From: Amylostereum areolatum
Taxonomy: Eukaryota; Basidiomycota; Agaricomycetes; Russulales; Stereaceae
Assembly (NCBI GenBank): GCA_012932865.1
Contig: SAXG01000004.1
Span: forward strand, 1-64,000
Length of the DNA: 64,000 nucleotides
Direction of reading: 5' to 3'
Shown: positions 18,763 through 30,591 of the stretch, in pieces
Position numbering within the stretch: the first letter of the stretch is position 1
Layout of the letters: every line of letters starts with the position of its first letter
Translations under genes and position numbers: made by a program
Notes under the pieces: model-generated
The model's input: only the letters and a program-made list of their open reading frames with translations
Databases searched by the model: none
Told to the model about the DNA's origin: nothing

Positions 18763-20919
18763 CTGGAACCCACCGCCAAACCAATCTTCCTCACCTTTGA
18801 TCTTCAAGTGTTCAACCCCGATCGCAACGCCCCCTTCCCTTAGCCCCGAGGAAACGCGGCCACCATCAATCACATACGAGCTCTCGAAATCCTCTGTAGG
18901 GAACACACTTGGAAGGTCCACGGAGTCAACTGCCGCGTATACGAGTGGCGCTGGAATCACGGTCACGGTAGGCAGACAATCCTTTGCCTCTACGCTTGTG
19001 TCGTTGCGTGCTTTGATATAGATCGGAACTGGTTCGAGTTCTCGATTCACTCCCCCACCTGGCACACCTGCTCCAATACCCATCTACCTCCATCAATCAT
19101 CCGACACAGCTTCCCCACCGTCTACAATTTTGCAATCTCCACACCTGAATCCACACCGCCCCCCGAACTCCATCCCACCATTAAGGGCAAGACCCTCCGC
19201 CACCGTCACCTTGAACACAAGATCCGCCAGGCTGTAAAAGCCAGCTACCTCACCAAGAAACTTCTTGGTTGTCGCCCCGTCGCGGCCGACTTTTTCTAGA
19301 CCACCATCACGTCCTCCACAGCCCCTCGACCCCCCACTCTGAACTTCCCCCCTGGTGTTTTTCGAGACTACTGTCCCGGAGAATACTATATCCTCACCTC
19401 ACAGCAAACTAAGGAATCCGTACATTGGCAGCACAACAAACCGAACCTACAACGTCAAGACTGGTACTTCAACGACCGCAACGAACAACCCTACGTTGAA
19501 GAATCGCACTTTGCAACTGCCGCGGACGTTCTAAAACACTTCCTGAACCCTCCCCCTACCGACTTGCCCCCACCCTGTCGACGTGCTATAGTCGAGACCC
19601 CAGAGGGGATCAACTACAACGACACAACTAGGAAGTGGTACGCCTATAAATGGAATAAGAACGGAACCCCAGGACGATCAGTAGTTGAGTGGCAGCCCAC
19701 TTTGTTCAGTCCCGTCCAAGATCACTGGTCATGGCACCATAACCAGCAGTTCCTCACCCTGACCGACTTCCTCGTTGCAAAACAAGTTGAGGACGAAGTT
19801 GAAGAAGAAGAAGAATGTCGACAAGAAACCCTACATCGCCTCGATCAAGAACTCGCTCGATCCCTCACCATCCCCCTCCCCGCTGACAAAATGTCTGACA
19901 AAGAAACCAAACCCTCAACCGCCTCCAAGCACGAGCTTGGCCCCAAGCTGAAGCCCTTCAAGGGCGACAGATGCAACACCCTCCGATTTGCCCTAGAGCT
20001 CCGTATGTTCCTTTGTGTTAACAAGGATGTTTACGCCACAGACGATGCCAAGATAATGCTCCTCCTCAGCCTGATGGAGGGAGACACGGTGAACCCCTGG
20101 GCCACGCACCGCCGCATGGAGCTCTTTGTTGACGAGGACAAGAAGGAAGAAGCCGAGAAGTCCGGCGAAACACCCCCAACACTCCATTACAGCACCTACA
20201 AGGAGCTTTCAGATAGGTTTGGTCGAGATTTCGTACCCATTGAACTGAAGATGGAGGCCCAGCGTAAGATCAACGAGCTCACGATGACCACGTGGGACGT
20301 CACTGACTTCATCACCGAGTTCGAGCTGCTGGCGACCATGTCAGAATATGACGAAGAAGCGCTGGTCCACTTCTTCAAGAAAGGACTACAGCAAGATCTT
20401 GGCAAGCAGGTAGCCCGTTTGCACCCGTTCCCCACCAACTTGGCGGAGTGGAAGGAGCGCGCCTGCCGCATCAACCACCAATGGCTCAAAGAGAACCCGG
20501 AGAGGAAGAGCAGTCAGTCCAAGGGGGCTGTCGTGCTCACCTCGAATGGTTCTGCCAACGACTCCTCGTCGCACTGAGTTGGCGCCTTCACCAACACCTC
20601 GACCCGTCCTGCAAAGCTGACAGATGACGAGCGCGCAAAGATGATGCGCGAAGGCAAGTGCTTCATGTGTCGACAAGCCGGTCACATCTCCCGCGACTGC
20701 CCTAACCGCGACTTGAGCACGTGACGGGTGGGTGCAGTGGAGACTGGATCCAAGGCCCCTCCCCCGCTGGCAAGCACGGCTCCGCCCACTGCAAAAGCAG
20801 CTCCTGACCTGTCCAAGACCATCACGGCGATCACTCTCCAACTGAAGGATCTGGATGCGGAAGGCAAGGAGCAGGCAGTAGCGTTGTTGAAGGACATCCT
20901 AGAGTCGCAGGATTTTTGA
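18763..20919 (+). pseudogene. Gypsy element 1 Gag region with long N-terminal extension
   Basis: Related to element 2, whose start ATG is CTG here (18763). Extension: TWKVHGVNCRVYEWRWNHGHG, WFEFSIHSPTWH, TIKGKTLRHRHLEHKIRQAV, ending VAADFF then TAG at 19297-19299. The same frame continues into GVFRDYCPGEYYILTSQQTK, GINYNDTTRKWYAYKWNKNG and the gag core (LKPFKGDRCNTLRFALELRM, DVTDFITEFELLATMSEYDE). A zinc knuckle CFMCRQAGHISRDC lies near 20665. Further stops at 20575 and 20722. The gag frame ends TGA 20917-20919. Gag packages the RNA; the role of the extension is unknown. Confidence 0.85.
20910..20916 (+). promoter_or_regulatory. Likely -1 frameshift heptamer GGATTTT before the gag stop
   Basis: Reads G GAT TTT in the gag frame and is followed at once by TGA. 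Protease coding continues in the -1 frame (TTG AAA CAC CCC). The related element 2 has GGGTTTT at the same place (55012-55018). Both fit the X XXY YYZ type of slippery site (GGAUUUU is a known natural one). Confidence 0.6.
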
Positions 20920-23900
20920 AACACCCCCCAGTCGCGTCGTCTGGCGGAGGCAAAGGACTTATATTGTTGGCATCTTACAATCACTTTTCTGTACTATCAT
21001 CTATGACTTCATGTGAGCAATCATATCCATTGTGTGCATCTCTCTACTGTCACGAAGAGCAGGCAAACACCCTCGATAACGCTCAAAGTCAAGATGATTG
21101 GACGAGCGACAGGCCGACAAATTGACGCAGATGCACTGCTTGACAGTGGTGCAGAAGGAATCATCGTCAACCGGAGCTTTGCTGAATGGAAGAAGCTAAC
21201 CACAAGAAACCTAGAAACCCCGTTCCCCGTGCGTAACGTGGACGGCACTGAGAACATCATGGGCTGGGTACGTGATACGACGACCCAGCAAATCCGGATA
21301 TACTCGCAAGACTCGAAGGCCTATCATGAGGAAGAAGCTGAGTTCTTCATCACCAACATTGGTGACCATGACATGATCCTTGGAACAGACTGGCTCGATG
21401 AGCACAACCCCACCATAGACTGGCAGGAAGATTGCGTTGACATGATCCGCTGCCCTCCCTCCTACACTCTCTCCAAACCGACCATGACAAACCTTGCAAC
21501 AAAGCCGCGCAAGCCATCATCGACCCGACCACAATGAAAGGTTTGAATCAATGAAGCCCCTAAGGCGCCTCTAGTCCCGGACGACCCCTTCCCAGAACCA
21601 ACCTATGTCTCCTGGGCTCCGATCCCTATGTATGTTAATCCCGCGCGCAGAGTCCAAGGTGTTCGCATCTGCACATTCTATCGCTCACCCCTACCCGCCC
21701 GGCTTTTCACGGAGGACGACAATGAACGACCTATAGTCTTCCGAGACTGGGAGATCAATGGCCTACGCCGCGCTGGGATCCTCCCTGAAACTGACGGCCC
21801 CAACCCAGAGGCGGTGCCAATCTGCGCAGGCTTCACCAAAACGCAAGAACTCGCAGAGCACTCAAAGGAAAATGCACATCCGCAAACCTTTGAAGACTTG
21901 GTTCCCCCTCAGTACCGTGACTTTGCACCCGTGTTCGACAAGAAGACCTCTGAACGGCTACCCAACCAATGACCATGGGATTATGCCATCGATATGAAGG
22001 ACGGCTTTGAACCCAAGCCATGCAAAATCTACCCGCTCCCCCCCTCTGAGAAGATCGAGCTCGATACCTTCCTCGATGACCACCTGAAGAAGGGCTGCAT
22101 CCATCCGTCGAAGTCACCGCAGGCAAGTCCGTTCTTCTTTGTCAAAAAGAAGGATGGAAAGCTGCGACCCGTACAGGACTATTGAGAGCTGAATAAGGGC
22201 ACCATCAAGAATGAATACCCCTTGCCGCTGATCTCAGAGATCATCGACCGCCTCAAGGGTGCAAAGATCTTCTCCAAGATGGACGTCCGCTGGGGATACA
22301 ACAATGTCCGCATCAAGGAAGGCGACAAGTGGAAGGCTGCATTCAAAACAAATTGCGGCCTCTTTGAATCTACGGTGATGTTTTTCAGACTTATGAACTC
22401 CCCCGCGACGTTCCAGACGATGATGAACAAGCTTTTTAAGGATCTTATCAACTCGGGCAAGGTCATCATCTGCATGGATGACATCCTTGTATTCACTCAA
22501 ACCATAGAAGAACATCGCGCCATAGTGCAACAGGTTCTCCAGCGCCTACAAGACAACGACCTGTTTCTCAAGTCGGAGAAATGTGTTTTTGAGCAGGACT
22601 CCGTTGAATACCTGGGACTCATTATCTCGCACAACAAGATTGCCATGGACCCCGTCAAGGTAGCTGGTATCCAGGACTGTCCCACACCCCAGACGGTCAA
22701 GGATGTACAGTCCTTCCTCGGGTTTGGCAACTTCTACCGACACTTTATCAAGGACTTCTCCAAAATTGCACGACCTCTGTTTGACTTGACGAAGAAGGAC
22801 TGCACGTGAAATTGGTCGGCGGACTGCCAGACGGCATTTGACGCACTGAAAGCTGTGTTCACCTCGTCCCCTGTCACCCAGTGGTGTACCTCTCCAAGGC
22901 CCTCTTGAAGCCCGAATGGAACTACAACATCTACAACAAGGAACTGCTGGCGATCATCCGTACACTTGAAGCATGGCACCACTATCTCGAAGGAGCCCCC
23001 GACACAGTTGAAATCTGGACAGATCACAAGAACCTGGAACACTTCAAGACAGTGCAGAAACTGAGCCGCTGACAGGCACGTTGGGCTCTTTTCCTCACTT
23101 GATTTGACTTTTCGCTCGTTCACAAACCAGGAGTATCCCACCGCCCAGACCCAATGTCCCAACGATCTGATCACAAACACGGTATTGAAAATGACAACAA
23201 GGAGCGTGTCTTGCTCGACCCCAAGTACTTCCAGGTACACACAACAAGACCTGGAGCAGTAACCTCCCTCAGCAATGTCGAACTCCGACGACGGATCCAT
23301 GATTGCAAGACCAAGGACATCGAGGTTGTTCAAGCCCTGGACGCCATCTTACAAAACGGACCGCGTACACTTGTCAAGAACCTTCAGGAGTGGAATTACG
23401 AAGAAGGCCTGGTCCTGTTCAGAGGAAAGGTATATATCCCTGCAGATGACCAGTTGCAACGCAACATCGTCAAAATGTACCATGAATCGCCCCTGGCTGG
23501 ACACCCTGGTTGTTTTAAAACCTACAAACTTGTGAGTTGCAAATACTGGTGGCCTGGCATGTCTGTCTTCGTTCGCGACTTTGTAGCAGGATGCGCAACC
23601 TGCCAATCAACGAAGATGCAGAGCAGCCGGCCCCACATTGACATGATCCCGAACGAAGTACCCGATCAACCATTCGGCGTCATCTCCACCGACTTCATCG
23701 TCGAGCTTCCCGACTGCGAAGGCTATAATGCCATCAATGTCGTGGTCAATCGCCTCACCAAGATGGTGGTTACCACCCCATGCACAACAAAAATCACCAG
23801 TGACGGCATGGCCAACATCCTTTTTGACAAGGTGTATCGACACTACGGCCTAGCAGACAAGATCATCTCGGACTGAGGAGCCCAATTTGCTGGACAGGTG

Positions 23901-24834
23901 ATGCGCACGCTCAATGAGAAGCTTGGGATCAAGTCCGCCCTTAGTACGGCGTACCACCCACAGACGGACAGCCAAAACCAAACGTGAGAACCAGAATCTC
24001 AAACAGTTCCTGCGAGTGTTCTGTAACTACCGCCAAGACAGCTGGGTGAAGTGGCTGCCTTTCTTCGAGTTTTCTCACAACTCTCGCACCCATGCAGCTA
24101 CTGGGAAGGCTCCCTTTGAAGTCCTTTACGGCTTCCTCTCCAAGATGTACCCTTCCATGAACCTGTCCTCGAAGGTCCCTGCAGTCGAAGAATGCCTTCG
24201 TCAACTTGAAGAAGTACGACAGGAGATCAAAGCCAGCCTTGCCCTCACATCAGACCTGATGAAGCGCTACAACGGCGATACAGTCAATGAGTCAACACAG
24301 TTCGCTGTCAGAGACAGAGTCTGGCTAGAAAAAACCTGAAGACAACGAGGCTGAAAGCTAAGCTAGCTGCCAAACAATTTGGACCCTTCGAGATCATTGA
24401 TGTTGTTAGCCCAGTAAACTACCGCCTGAAGCTGCCGAAGACGTGGAGAATCCACCCAGTCTTCCATGCTTCACTGCTCACCGCATACAAGGAGACGACG
24501 GCACATGGTCCGAACTATGAACAACCGCCACCCGACCTCATTGACGACGAAGAAGAATACAATGTTGAAGACATCATTGATTTGAAGCCGACCCGTAACA
24601 AGAAAGGCATTCAATACCTCGTCAAGTGGGCAGGCTATCCTGACTCCGAGGATACCTGGCTCCCTGGCTCCTCGCTCTCAAAGGTCACCAATATGATTGA
24701 CGCCTTTCACAAGCACCATCCAAATGTGCCCCGCCCCGTACGTTCCCTTGGCATCTCCTTCAATGATTTTCTCGCATCCACCCTTGCAGATGACATTGTG
24801 CTCCAGGCGAAAGCGCGTCTTAAAGGGGGGGTGA
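20916..24834 (+). pseudogene. Gypsy element 1 Pol: protease, RT, RNase H, integrase, chromodomain
   Basis: Protease ALLDSGAEGIIVNRSF with ILGTDWLDEHNPTIDW (21110-21430); RT with [35 protein letters not shown] and catalytic CMDDILVF (22100-22490); YLGLIIS and FLGFGNFYRHFI thumb. RNase H loses its first catalytic segment: about 100 bp present in element 2 (around VEVDASDFATGG) are missing at 22879. Integrase has an H2C2 finger (HESPLAGHPG, CATC) and core VISTDFIVELPD, with the second Asp just before a TGA at 23874. The chromodomain is readable (KKGIQYLVKWAGYPDSEDTW, 24600-24660). Stops at 22183, 22807, 23070, 23100 and 23874 end any product. The polypurine run is 24822-24831. Confidence 0.9.
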
Positions 24835-25258
24835 TGTCACGGATCACTCCTTTTCTCTCTTTGTTTGCAGACCTCGTACATGCAACGCGTCACGGCACAT
24901 GACTTTCCTCCGCATCACATGCTCTGACGACATCACTGCCCGGACTTCCGAGTGGAACTCCATCCCCTTATCTATGACATCATTGCTCCGGACTTCCATC
25001 CTCCGCCCCATGACTCCTTTCCTATTGTCTCCCCCTGCTTGCACCACTATCGCATCGCATCGCACCATTGTTCCCACTTGTATATAAGGACAGTGTTTCT
25101 CTTCCCTTTCTCTCAGACTGTCTATCTTGTTGTACGGTACTGTAGCCTGTGTTGCACTACCCTAGACCTGACACTCTCGAATCCATTTGCTTCCTCCTGC
25201 TCCTCCCATCATCGCGACTTAGGCGGTTCACTTGGTCTCATAAACTGTGTTTCTGACA
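24835..25258 (+). repeat. Gypsy element 1 3' LTR
   Basis: Uninterrupted 424-bp LTR, TGTCACGGAT to TTTCTGACA, with TATATAAGG near 25080. It is the length standard for this family in the window. Confidence 0.92.
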
Positions 25259-26289
25259 GTTCGGGAGCCTTTCGGTAGTCGACCGTTGGGCGTTTTGGGG
25301 CTGCGAATCAGGAGGGGATTAAAGGGGAATAGAAAGCTGTTTTTAGGGGGTTTTTGTAAGGTGAGGATGCGCGTGCGAGGACAAATGGGAGCGAGGATGG
25401 GCAAGCAGGGCTGGTCTTTTCAGGGGGAAAGTTCGGGGGGAGAAAAAGCATCTTTCGCCTTCGAGGTGTTGGGAAGATATACAGAGAGCCTGCCAATCAG
25501 ACGTGCGTGTGCTCGTACACCGTCCGGGCCTAAGAAGAATGAAAGAGATGGAAGGAGAGGTGCAGATGGTCGCCAAAGTCACATGGAGATCAACGGAAGT
25601 AAAAGTAGGCAATTCAGAATGAGAGGATTGGGTGCGCAATAGTTAACAGTACGGTACGGGAGAGACACCGTTGCCTCTGAAGATACTGCATGCATCTACA
25701 TTTCCTAGAGCCCCAATAGAGGAAAGAGTAACATGCCGGAGAGGAGTAGCGGGAGGGAGGTGGAGGTTGGGCTGCTTACATAACCCATGCCGGTTCCTGG
25801 TGTCTGCTATCTTAAAGAGAATGGCGAGGGCTGCCGACGAGTGTGATGGAGGGGGGAAGAAACAAGAGAGAAAGCGTACAGTTATGGAATGAATGAAACC
25901 GGCGACAGAAGCAAATCCTTTGATGCCCCAACCCGTCCTTCTGACTCGACCACTGGCATGAGTGGGCCTTGACATGCAGTCAACGGCGGTTGCGAGCCGG
26001 ACGCGGCGTGGCTTGAGTGCGGGTGCGGGATTCTGGTATATTGGTTTGTGGGAGAGGGGAGTGGGATGTGAGGGATGCAGAAGTAAGTGCGGACGAGGAC
26101 GCATGCGCCAATCCACACGAGGCTTGGACGAGTCACGTGGGACGCGCGCATACGAGGCCGAGGCTGCTAAGTCCGAAATGCGGAGAACGGGAATGGGGAG
26201 CAAAATGTAGGTATACGGAGGGGAACGAGAGGTGTCGGTACATAATAACCATATCCTGGGAAGTCTACGAGGAGACTTGTGGACACTAC
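25259..26289. other. Unassigned segment between Gypsy element 1 and L1 right arm
   Basis: About 1 kb of mixed composition with no counterpart in the left arm of L1. Open frames on both strands (for example minus 26203-25643) are low-quality and match nothing I know. It could be a separate insertion or part of the original L1 core displaced by the Gypsy event, which would also explain the missing Gypsy target duplication. Confidence 0.3.
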
Positions 26290-27068
26290 CACAGGGACAA
26301 AAATTCCTCCGCTGGAGCCGGGAATCCTGCCCGGTGAGCGGGGACCCATGCTTGGTGAGATATTTCAGTGCAAAATCTGGCCGTATACATCATAAAAAAT
26401 GGCAAATTTTCCCCGATGGCATGGCGAACCCCCCTACCCCCAGCATATGGGCCTACCCAATACGTTGCAGGTGTTGGCCGATGCTAAGCGAGGTGGGATG
26501 CTCTCACCGGGAGGCCATGCATCAGCTGACCCCACACCGCCTGGGGTCTTGTCTAAGACCTAGGTGTCAGAAACACAGTTTATGAGACCGAAGGAACTGC
26601 CTAAATCGCGACAATGGGAGGAGCGAGGGAAAACAACTAGATTCGAGAGTGCCGGGTCTAGGGTAGTGCAACGCAAGCTACAGTACCGTATGGCGAGATG
26701 GACAGTCTAGGGAAAAGGGAAAGGAAACACTGTCCTTATATACAGGTGAGAACAATGATGCAATACAGTGCAATGGTGGTGCGAGCAGGAAGAAACAATA
26801 AGGGAGGAGTCATGGGGCCGAGGACGGAAGTCCGGAGCAGTGATGTCATAGATAAGGAGGTGGAGCCCCGCTCAGAAGTCCGGGCAATGACGTCGTCAGA
26901 GCATGTGATGCAAGAGGAAGTCATGTTCCGTGACGCATCACGTGTACGAGGTCTGCAAACGAAGAGAGAAATGGAGCGATCCATGACACTAGGCGGTGTC
27001 GGCCGACGTCCGCTCACCCGGCAAATCCGCGTGTCTGCTCACCGTATACGATGGAGTACCATGAGGGC
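26290..27068 (-). repeat. L1 right arm, terminal segment
   Basis: 26290-26564 is the inverted copy of about 3525-3795, and 26989-27068 the inverted copy of 3433-3524, down to the degenerate terminus GTACCATGAGGGC. A solo Gypsy LTR splits the two parts. Because the left arm lacks it, the left arm is a natural empty-site reference. Confidence 0.65.
26565..26988 (-). repeat. Solo Gypsy LTR (family of element 1)
   Basis: 424 bp, TGTCAGAAAC to GATCCATGACA on the plus strand, flanked by perfect CTAGG duplications (26560-26564, 26989-26993). The paralogous left arm at 3525-3530 has a single CCTAGG and no insert. Confidence 0.92.
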
Positions 27069-27464
27069 AATGTGTGCAAATCAAGTTTTTTTTCCCTTCT
27101 CGGGCGCTTCTAGGGACCGGACCGAAACCAGCAAACGGGAGCTCCGGGTTGATTACATAATGAAAGTTGTCACAACTCATCCCAGGCAACCGCCATCTAG
27201 GAGCTCCAGAATTGATTACATAATGAAAATTGTTGTGGCTCGTGCATGTCTGCTGGGTTCTTTACTTGGTGGGGAGTGGGCCATTGCGTGCATGGCAGTA
27301 CGGTTCCTCCTTTTCTCTCCCTCTACAATGCATCATCTACAGTCTCCCCATATAGACATATATTTATTTCTTGGTATAAGATACGGAACTATGTAAATGT
27401 CCACACTTCCCCTCGCCTCTGATGTGTGAGTGTACACATATCCATATATTTCTATGTTGAATTA

Positions 27465-27750
27465 AGAGAGCATGCAAGCACTCACACCATTTTTGTTAGG
27501 GTGCGTGAGCGCGCAAGTGCTCACGCCATTTGTGTTGAGGTGCGGGAGCGTGCAAGCGCTCATGTCATTTGTGTTGGGTGCGGGAGTGCTTGCACGCTCC
27601 CACCATTTTGTGCTAGGGTGTGGGAGTGTGCAAGTGTTCACACTATCTGTGTTGGGTGCTGGAGCATACAAGCACTCATCCCATTTGTGTTGGGGTCTGG
27701 GAGTGCACAAGTGCTCACACAGTTATGTTGGCTGTGGGAGGGCGCAACAT
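27465..27750 (+). repeat. Minisatellite of ~39-bp units
   Basis: About seven units of the type GTGGGAGCGTGCAAGTGCTCA followed by CGCCATTTGTGTT. The same unit is amplified to about fifteen copies in E copy 2 (34435-35030). Long open frames here are products of the repeat. Confidence 0.75.
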
Positions 27751-28039
27751 CAGCAAAATAACACACTGAGTTGGGGTCTGTTTTGATGAGTTGCTGAGTT
27801 GAGCAACCAACAAAACTCCCAAAACAGCCAAACTCCAAAACTTATCTGAAATCTGGGTCTATTGGGGGAGTTGGGAAAATCAAGGCTCAACCAGAGCTAA
27901 CTGATACTAAACTTCTGTACAATACATACCTAACCTAGGGTACTTCTAGTATTATTTTGCTTGTATACCAGAATCACTCATTTATAAGGACATTATAACA
28001 CTTTTTATATTATCAACTATACAGTATAGCAAAATATAA

Positions 28040-28850
28040 CTAATGTAATCTACAACAACAGGCGGCAAGAGCGAGACAACAAGGGCAAGATGAAGCGCGG
28101 CAAGAGTGGGGCAGCCAGGGCGACGGGAGTGAGGCGGGGCAGCAGGAGTGAGGCGAGGATGAAGGGGTGCCGGAGGTGGAGGGGGTGGCAAGGTGGTCGG
28201 AACAGCGAGGGTGTCGAGGGTGACGGGGGCGTTGCGGGTGACGCAGGTGACGGGGACGTTGCAGGTAACGGGGGCAACACGGGCAGCGAGGGCGTTGCGG
28301 GTGACACGGGCGACAAGGGTGATGCGGGCGACATAGGCGTTGTGAGCGACGCGGGCGTTGCGGGCAACGGGGGCATTGCGGGGGTGTTGCGGGTGACAGG
28401 GGCGGCAAGGGCAACGGGGGCGGTGAGGGCAACGGGGGCGGCAAGGGCATTGTGGGTGACGGGGGCGATGGGAGCGTCGAGTGTGACGGGGGTGTCAAGG
28501 ATGACGGGGGCGTCGCGGCTGACACGGATGATAGCAGTGTTGAGGGCATTGAGGGTGACGCGGGCGTTGAGGGCGTTGAGGGTGACAGGGGTGGGAGGGA
28601 CAACGGAAGAGGGTGATGGTGGTTGGATACAAGAGTGAGAGCTGGTGCGCGCGGCAGAAGTGCCCTGTGAACTGTCTCATGGTCAAATGTCTTTAGGGCA
28701 GGCCTAACGGAGCCTTTGGGCAAATCCCGACGTGTGCGCAGAAAGTTGCCGAGTTTCATGAGGACTTCCTTAATGGGACAACTCAGCAGAACCTCACAAG
28801 AAGCCAACCAGGCATCAAACCCGTGGAAACTCCCCAACCTAATGTGTGAA
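28040..28850 (-). other. G-rich tract plus short protein-like start
   Basis: 28040-28620 is an imperfect repeat of GGGTGACGGGGGCG-like units, strongly G-skewed. A minus frame entering it from 28837 starts MGSFHGFDAWLASCEVLLSC then VLMKLGNFLRTRRDLPKGSV, which looks like ordinary coding sequence for about 75 codons before low-complexity proline-rich translation. No family is recognised. It may be a trapped exon end. Confidence 0.35.
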
Positions 28851-28855
28851 GTTGC

Positions 28856-30338
28856 CAGAGCTCTTCACGAGTATATCCGCGGATATACCCGTATCCGTGG
28901 GACAGGTACCCATGACGTCCCAGACCACTACCCGCATCCGCACGGATTTTAGGCATGCGGATACTCGTATCCGCGGATGTTGAAACCCGTGCAGATACGG
29001 GTATCGTGAGTACTTGTCTGTGCTCACCGAGCTTAGGTACAAACGATCTTACTTACCATTTATGGTAATCCTCAATCTACCCTCTTTTCTTTTCTTTTCT
29101 TTTGCTTTTACTCAGACTCACATAATATATAGTTCAACATAGAAATAGATTCAAGTAGGTAATATATTGTAGGTACTACACACGTGATCACTATGTATGT
29201 AGGGGCTTCGGAAGGGTGTGCCTGGCGCGCGATCGTGCGACGGCTGGGCGGCGGTGGCAGGGGCAGCGGCGATAGAGGCGACGGCGGCAGAGGTGGCAGA
29301 GGCGGCAGAGGCGGCAGAGGCGGCAGAGGCGGCAGAGGCGGCGGTGGCAGAGGTGGCGGATTGGCGTGATAGAAGGGGGATGGGGAAAGAAGGGGGGCGC
29401 ATGGGTGCGCAGCTTGAGGGCGCGGGCGTGCGCAGAAGTTAGTGGCGAGGACACGCGAGGTGCGGGCAGCTCGAGGGCATGGGCGTGGGCGGCTCGAGGG
29501 CGTGGAAGGCTTGAGGGCGTGGAGAGCTTGGGTGTTTGGGCATGGGGGGGCTCGAGGGTGCAGGCGTGAAGGGCTCGAGGGCGTGGGCGCGGACGGCTTG
29601 AGGACGCACGGGTGCGGTCGTTGAGGGCGCGAATAGCTTGAGAGCACAGGCGTGGACGGTTCGAGGGTGTGGCCGCAGCCGCGGGCAGCTTGAGCGCGTG
29701 GGCGCGGATGGCTTGAGCGTGCGCGGGCGCGGATGGCTTGAGCGGGCACGGGCGCAGACATTGAGGGGGGAGGAAGGCGGGCGTGGAGGGAGGGCGGGCG
29801 GCGTGTGGGTGAGTGGGCGCGTAGGCCGGCGGAGGTGGCAGAGGCGGTGGAGGGCGTGCAAGGAGGGTGTGCGAAGGGGAGAGATGGGTGGGCACAGAGG
29901 TGCGTTGGGTGTGTGGGTGTGGGCGAGAGTGAGGGCAGGAGCGGCGATGGTGTCGTCACTATGAGTGACGACGCCGCCGCCAAAGCGAGGAAGGCGGGCA
30001 AGGAAGGCGGTGGAGGTGGTGGAGGGCGGTGGCGGCGATGGCGGCGGACGATGAGGATGAGGATGAGGAAGAAAAGAAAGGTGACGAGTCACCAGAACCC
30101 AGGTATCCCACGGGTCTGATGACGGCAACCAATCAGAGTACCCGGACCAGCACACCGGCTGGCCACGGGTATTCAACGGGTACCTTCACGGGTTACCCGT
30201 TGTCCGAAATGGCCTACTCGTACTCTCACGGGTATTTCGGCGACAGATACTCGTATCCGCGGATGCCGATACCCGTGGATGTGCCTGACAAGTACTTGAA
30301 TGGGTACTCACGGGTTTTGGTACTCATGAAGAGCTCTG
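28856..30338. mobile_element. hAT-like non-autonomous element X2 with 8-bp TSD
   Basis: Inverted ends CAGAGCTCTTCACGAGTA and its near-complement, flanked by perfect 8-bp duplications GAAGTTGC (28848-28855 and 30339-30346). An 8-bp TSD with CAG-type ends fits the hAT superfamily. Subterminal regions (28870-29000, 30090-30330) carry many ACCCGTATCC and GGGTACC motifs. The centre is G-rich (29210-30050), including a run of GGCAGAGGC repeats at 29280-29345. No transposase. Confidence 0.88.
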
Positions 30339-30542
30339 GAAGTTGCTGATGAAGCGCTCATGCTGTTTTGTGCTAAGACACAGGAGCACTCATATGGAGT
30401 TGCAAGATAAAGGTGGTATAGATACTGTGTCATGCTCTTGTACTAGTTACTACTAGTTACTGGTTCAATTGCTGACCGTGCCAATTTTATTTTATTCAAT
30501 ACGTGACATGTTTTCCAATGGTCATCACATGACCAGAGAGCG

Positions 30543-30589
30543 GAAATGACGTAGTCGGTGTGCAGTCTGCACACTGACTACGTCATTTC
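30543..30589. repeat. 47-bp near-perfect palindrome
   Basis: Arms of 23 bp starting GAAATGACGTAGTC with one mismatch and a 1-nt centre. Confidence 0.9.
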
Positions 30590-30591
30590 TG

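Larger units (their letters stand above)
17763..25258 (+). mobile_element. Gypsy element 1, chromodomain type, decayed
   Basis: LTRs 17763-18678 (carrying a nested solo LTR) and 24835-25258 bound gag, protease, RT, RNase H, integrase and chromodomain. This is Metaviridae (chromovirus) order. Element 2 on the minus strand is a closely related copy and serves as a reference for decay. Flanks CCGGT and GTTCG do not match, so no target duplication survives. The coding part has many stops, mostly CGA to TGA, and an RNase H deletion. Confidence 0.92.
3433..27068. mobile_element. L1: large foldback-like palindromic element, heavily nested
   Basis: The left end (GACCCCATGGTGCACC, 3433) and right end (complementary, ending 27068) are inverted copies. 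Going inward both arms have the same order: a terminal segment with GTCGGCCGAC, about 300 bp of shared unique sequence (3525-3795 matches 26290-26564 inverted), then ~170-bp tandem repeats in opposite orientation (3833-4011 plus 13591-14330, versus 17081-17762). Most of the 23.6 kb is younger insertions. The remaining core is about 14331-17080 less a hAT-like element, plus 25259-26289 of unknown origin. Tandem-repeat inverted arms recall foldback transposons. No transposase is recognised in the core and no target duplication was found. Confidence 0.5.
27240..30530 (+). repeat. Composite repeat E, copy 1 (interrupted)
   Basis: Left part TACTTGGTGGGGAGTG...CATGGCAGTACGGTTCC and right part GTGACATGTTTTC...TGGTCATCACATGA match copy 2 at 34260-35215. 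Between them are a minisatellite (27465-27750), a G-rich tract (28030-28640) and the hAT-like element X2. 27751-28029 is AT-rich with no gene. Confidence 0.6.

Noticed and set aside
17758..25263. Target-site duplication for Gypsy element 1
   Set aside because: CCGGT and GTTCG do not match; rearrangement or recombination with another copy is likely.
25643..26203. 186-codon minus frame as a host gene
   Set aside because: Composition is uneven, no motif is recognised, and it overlaps other frames of similar length; not enough to call a gene.
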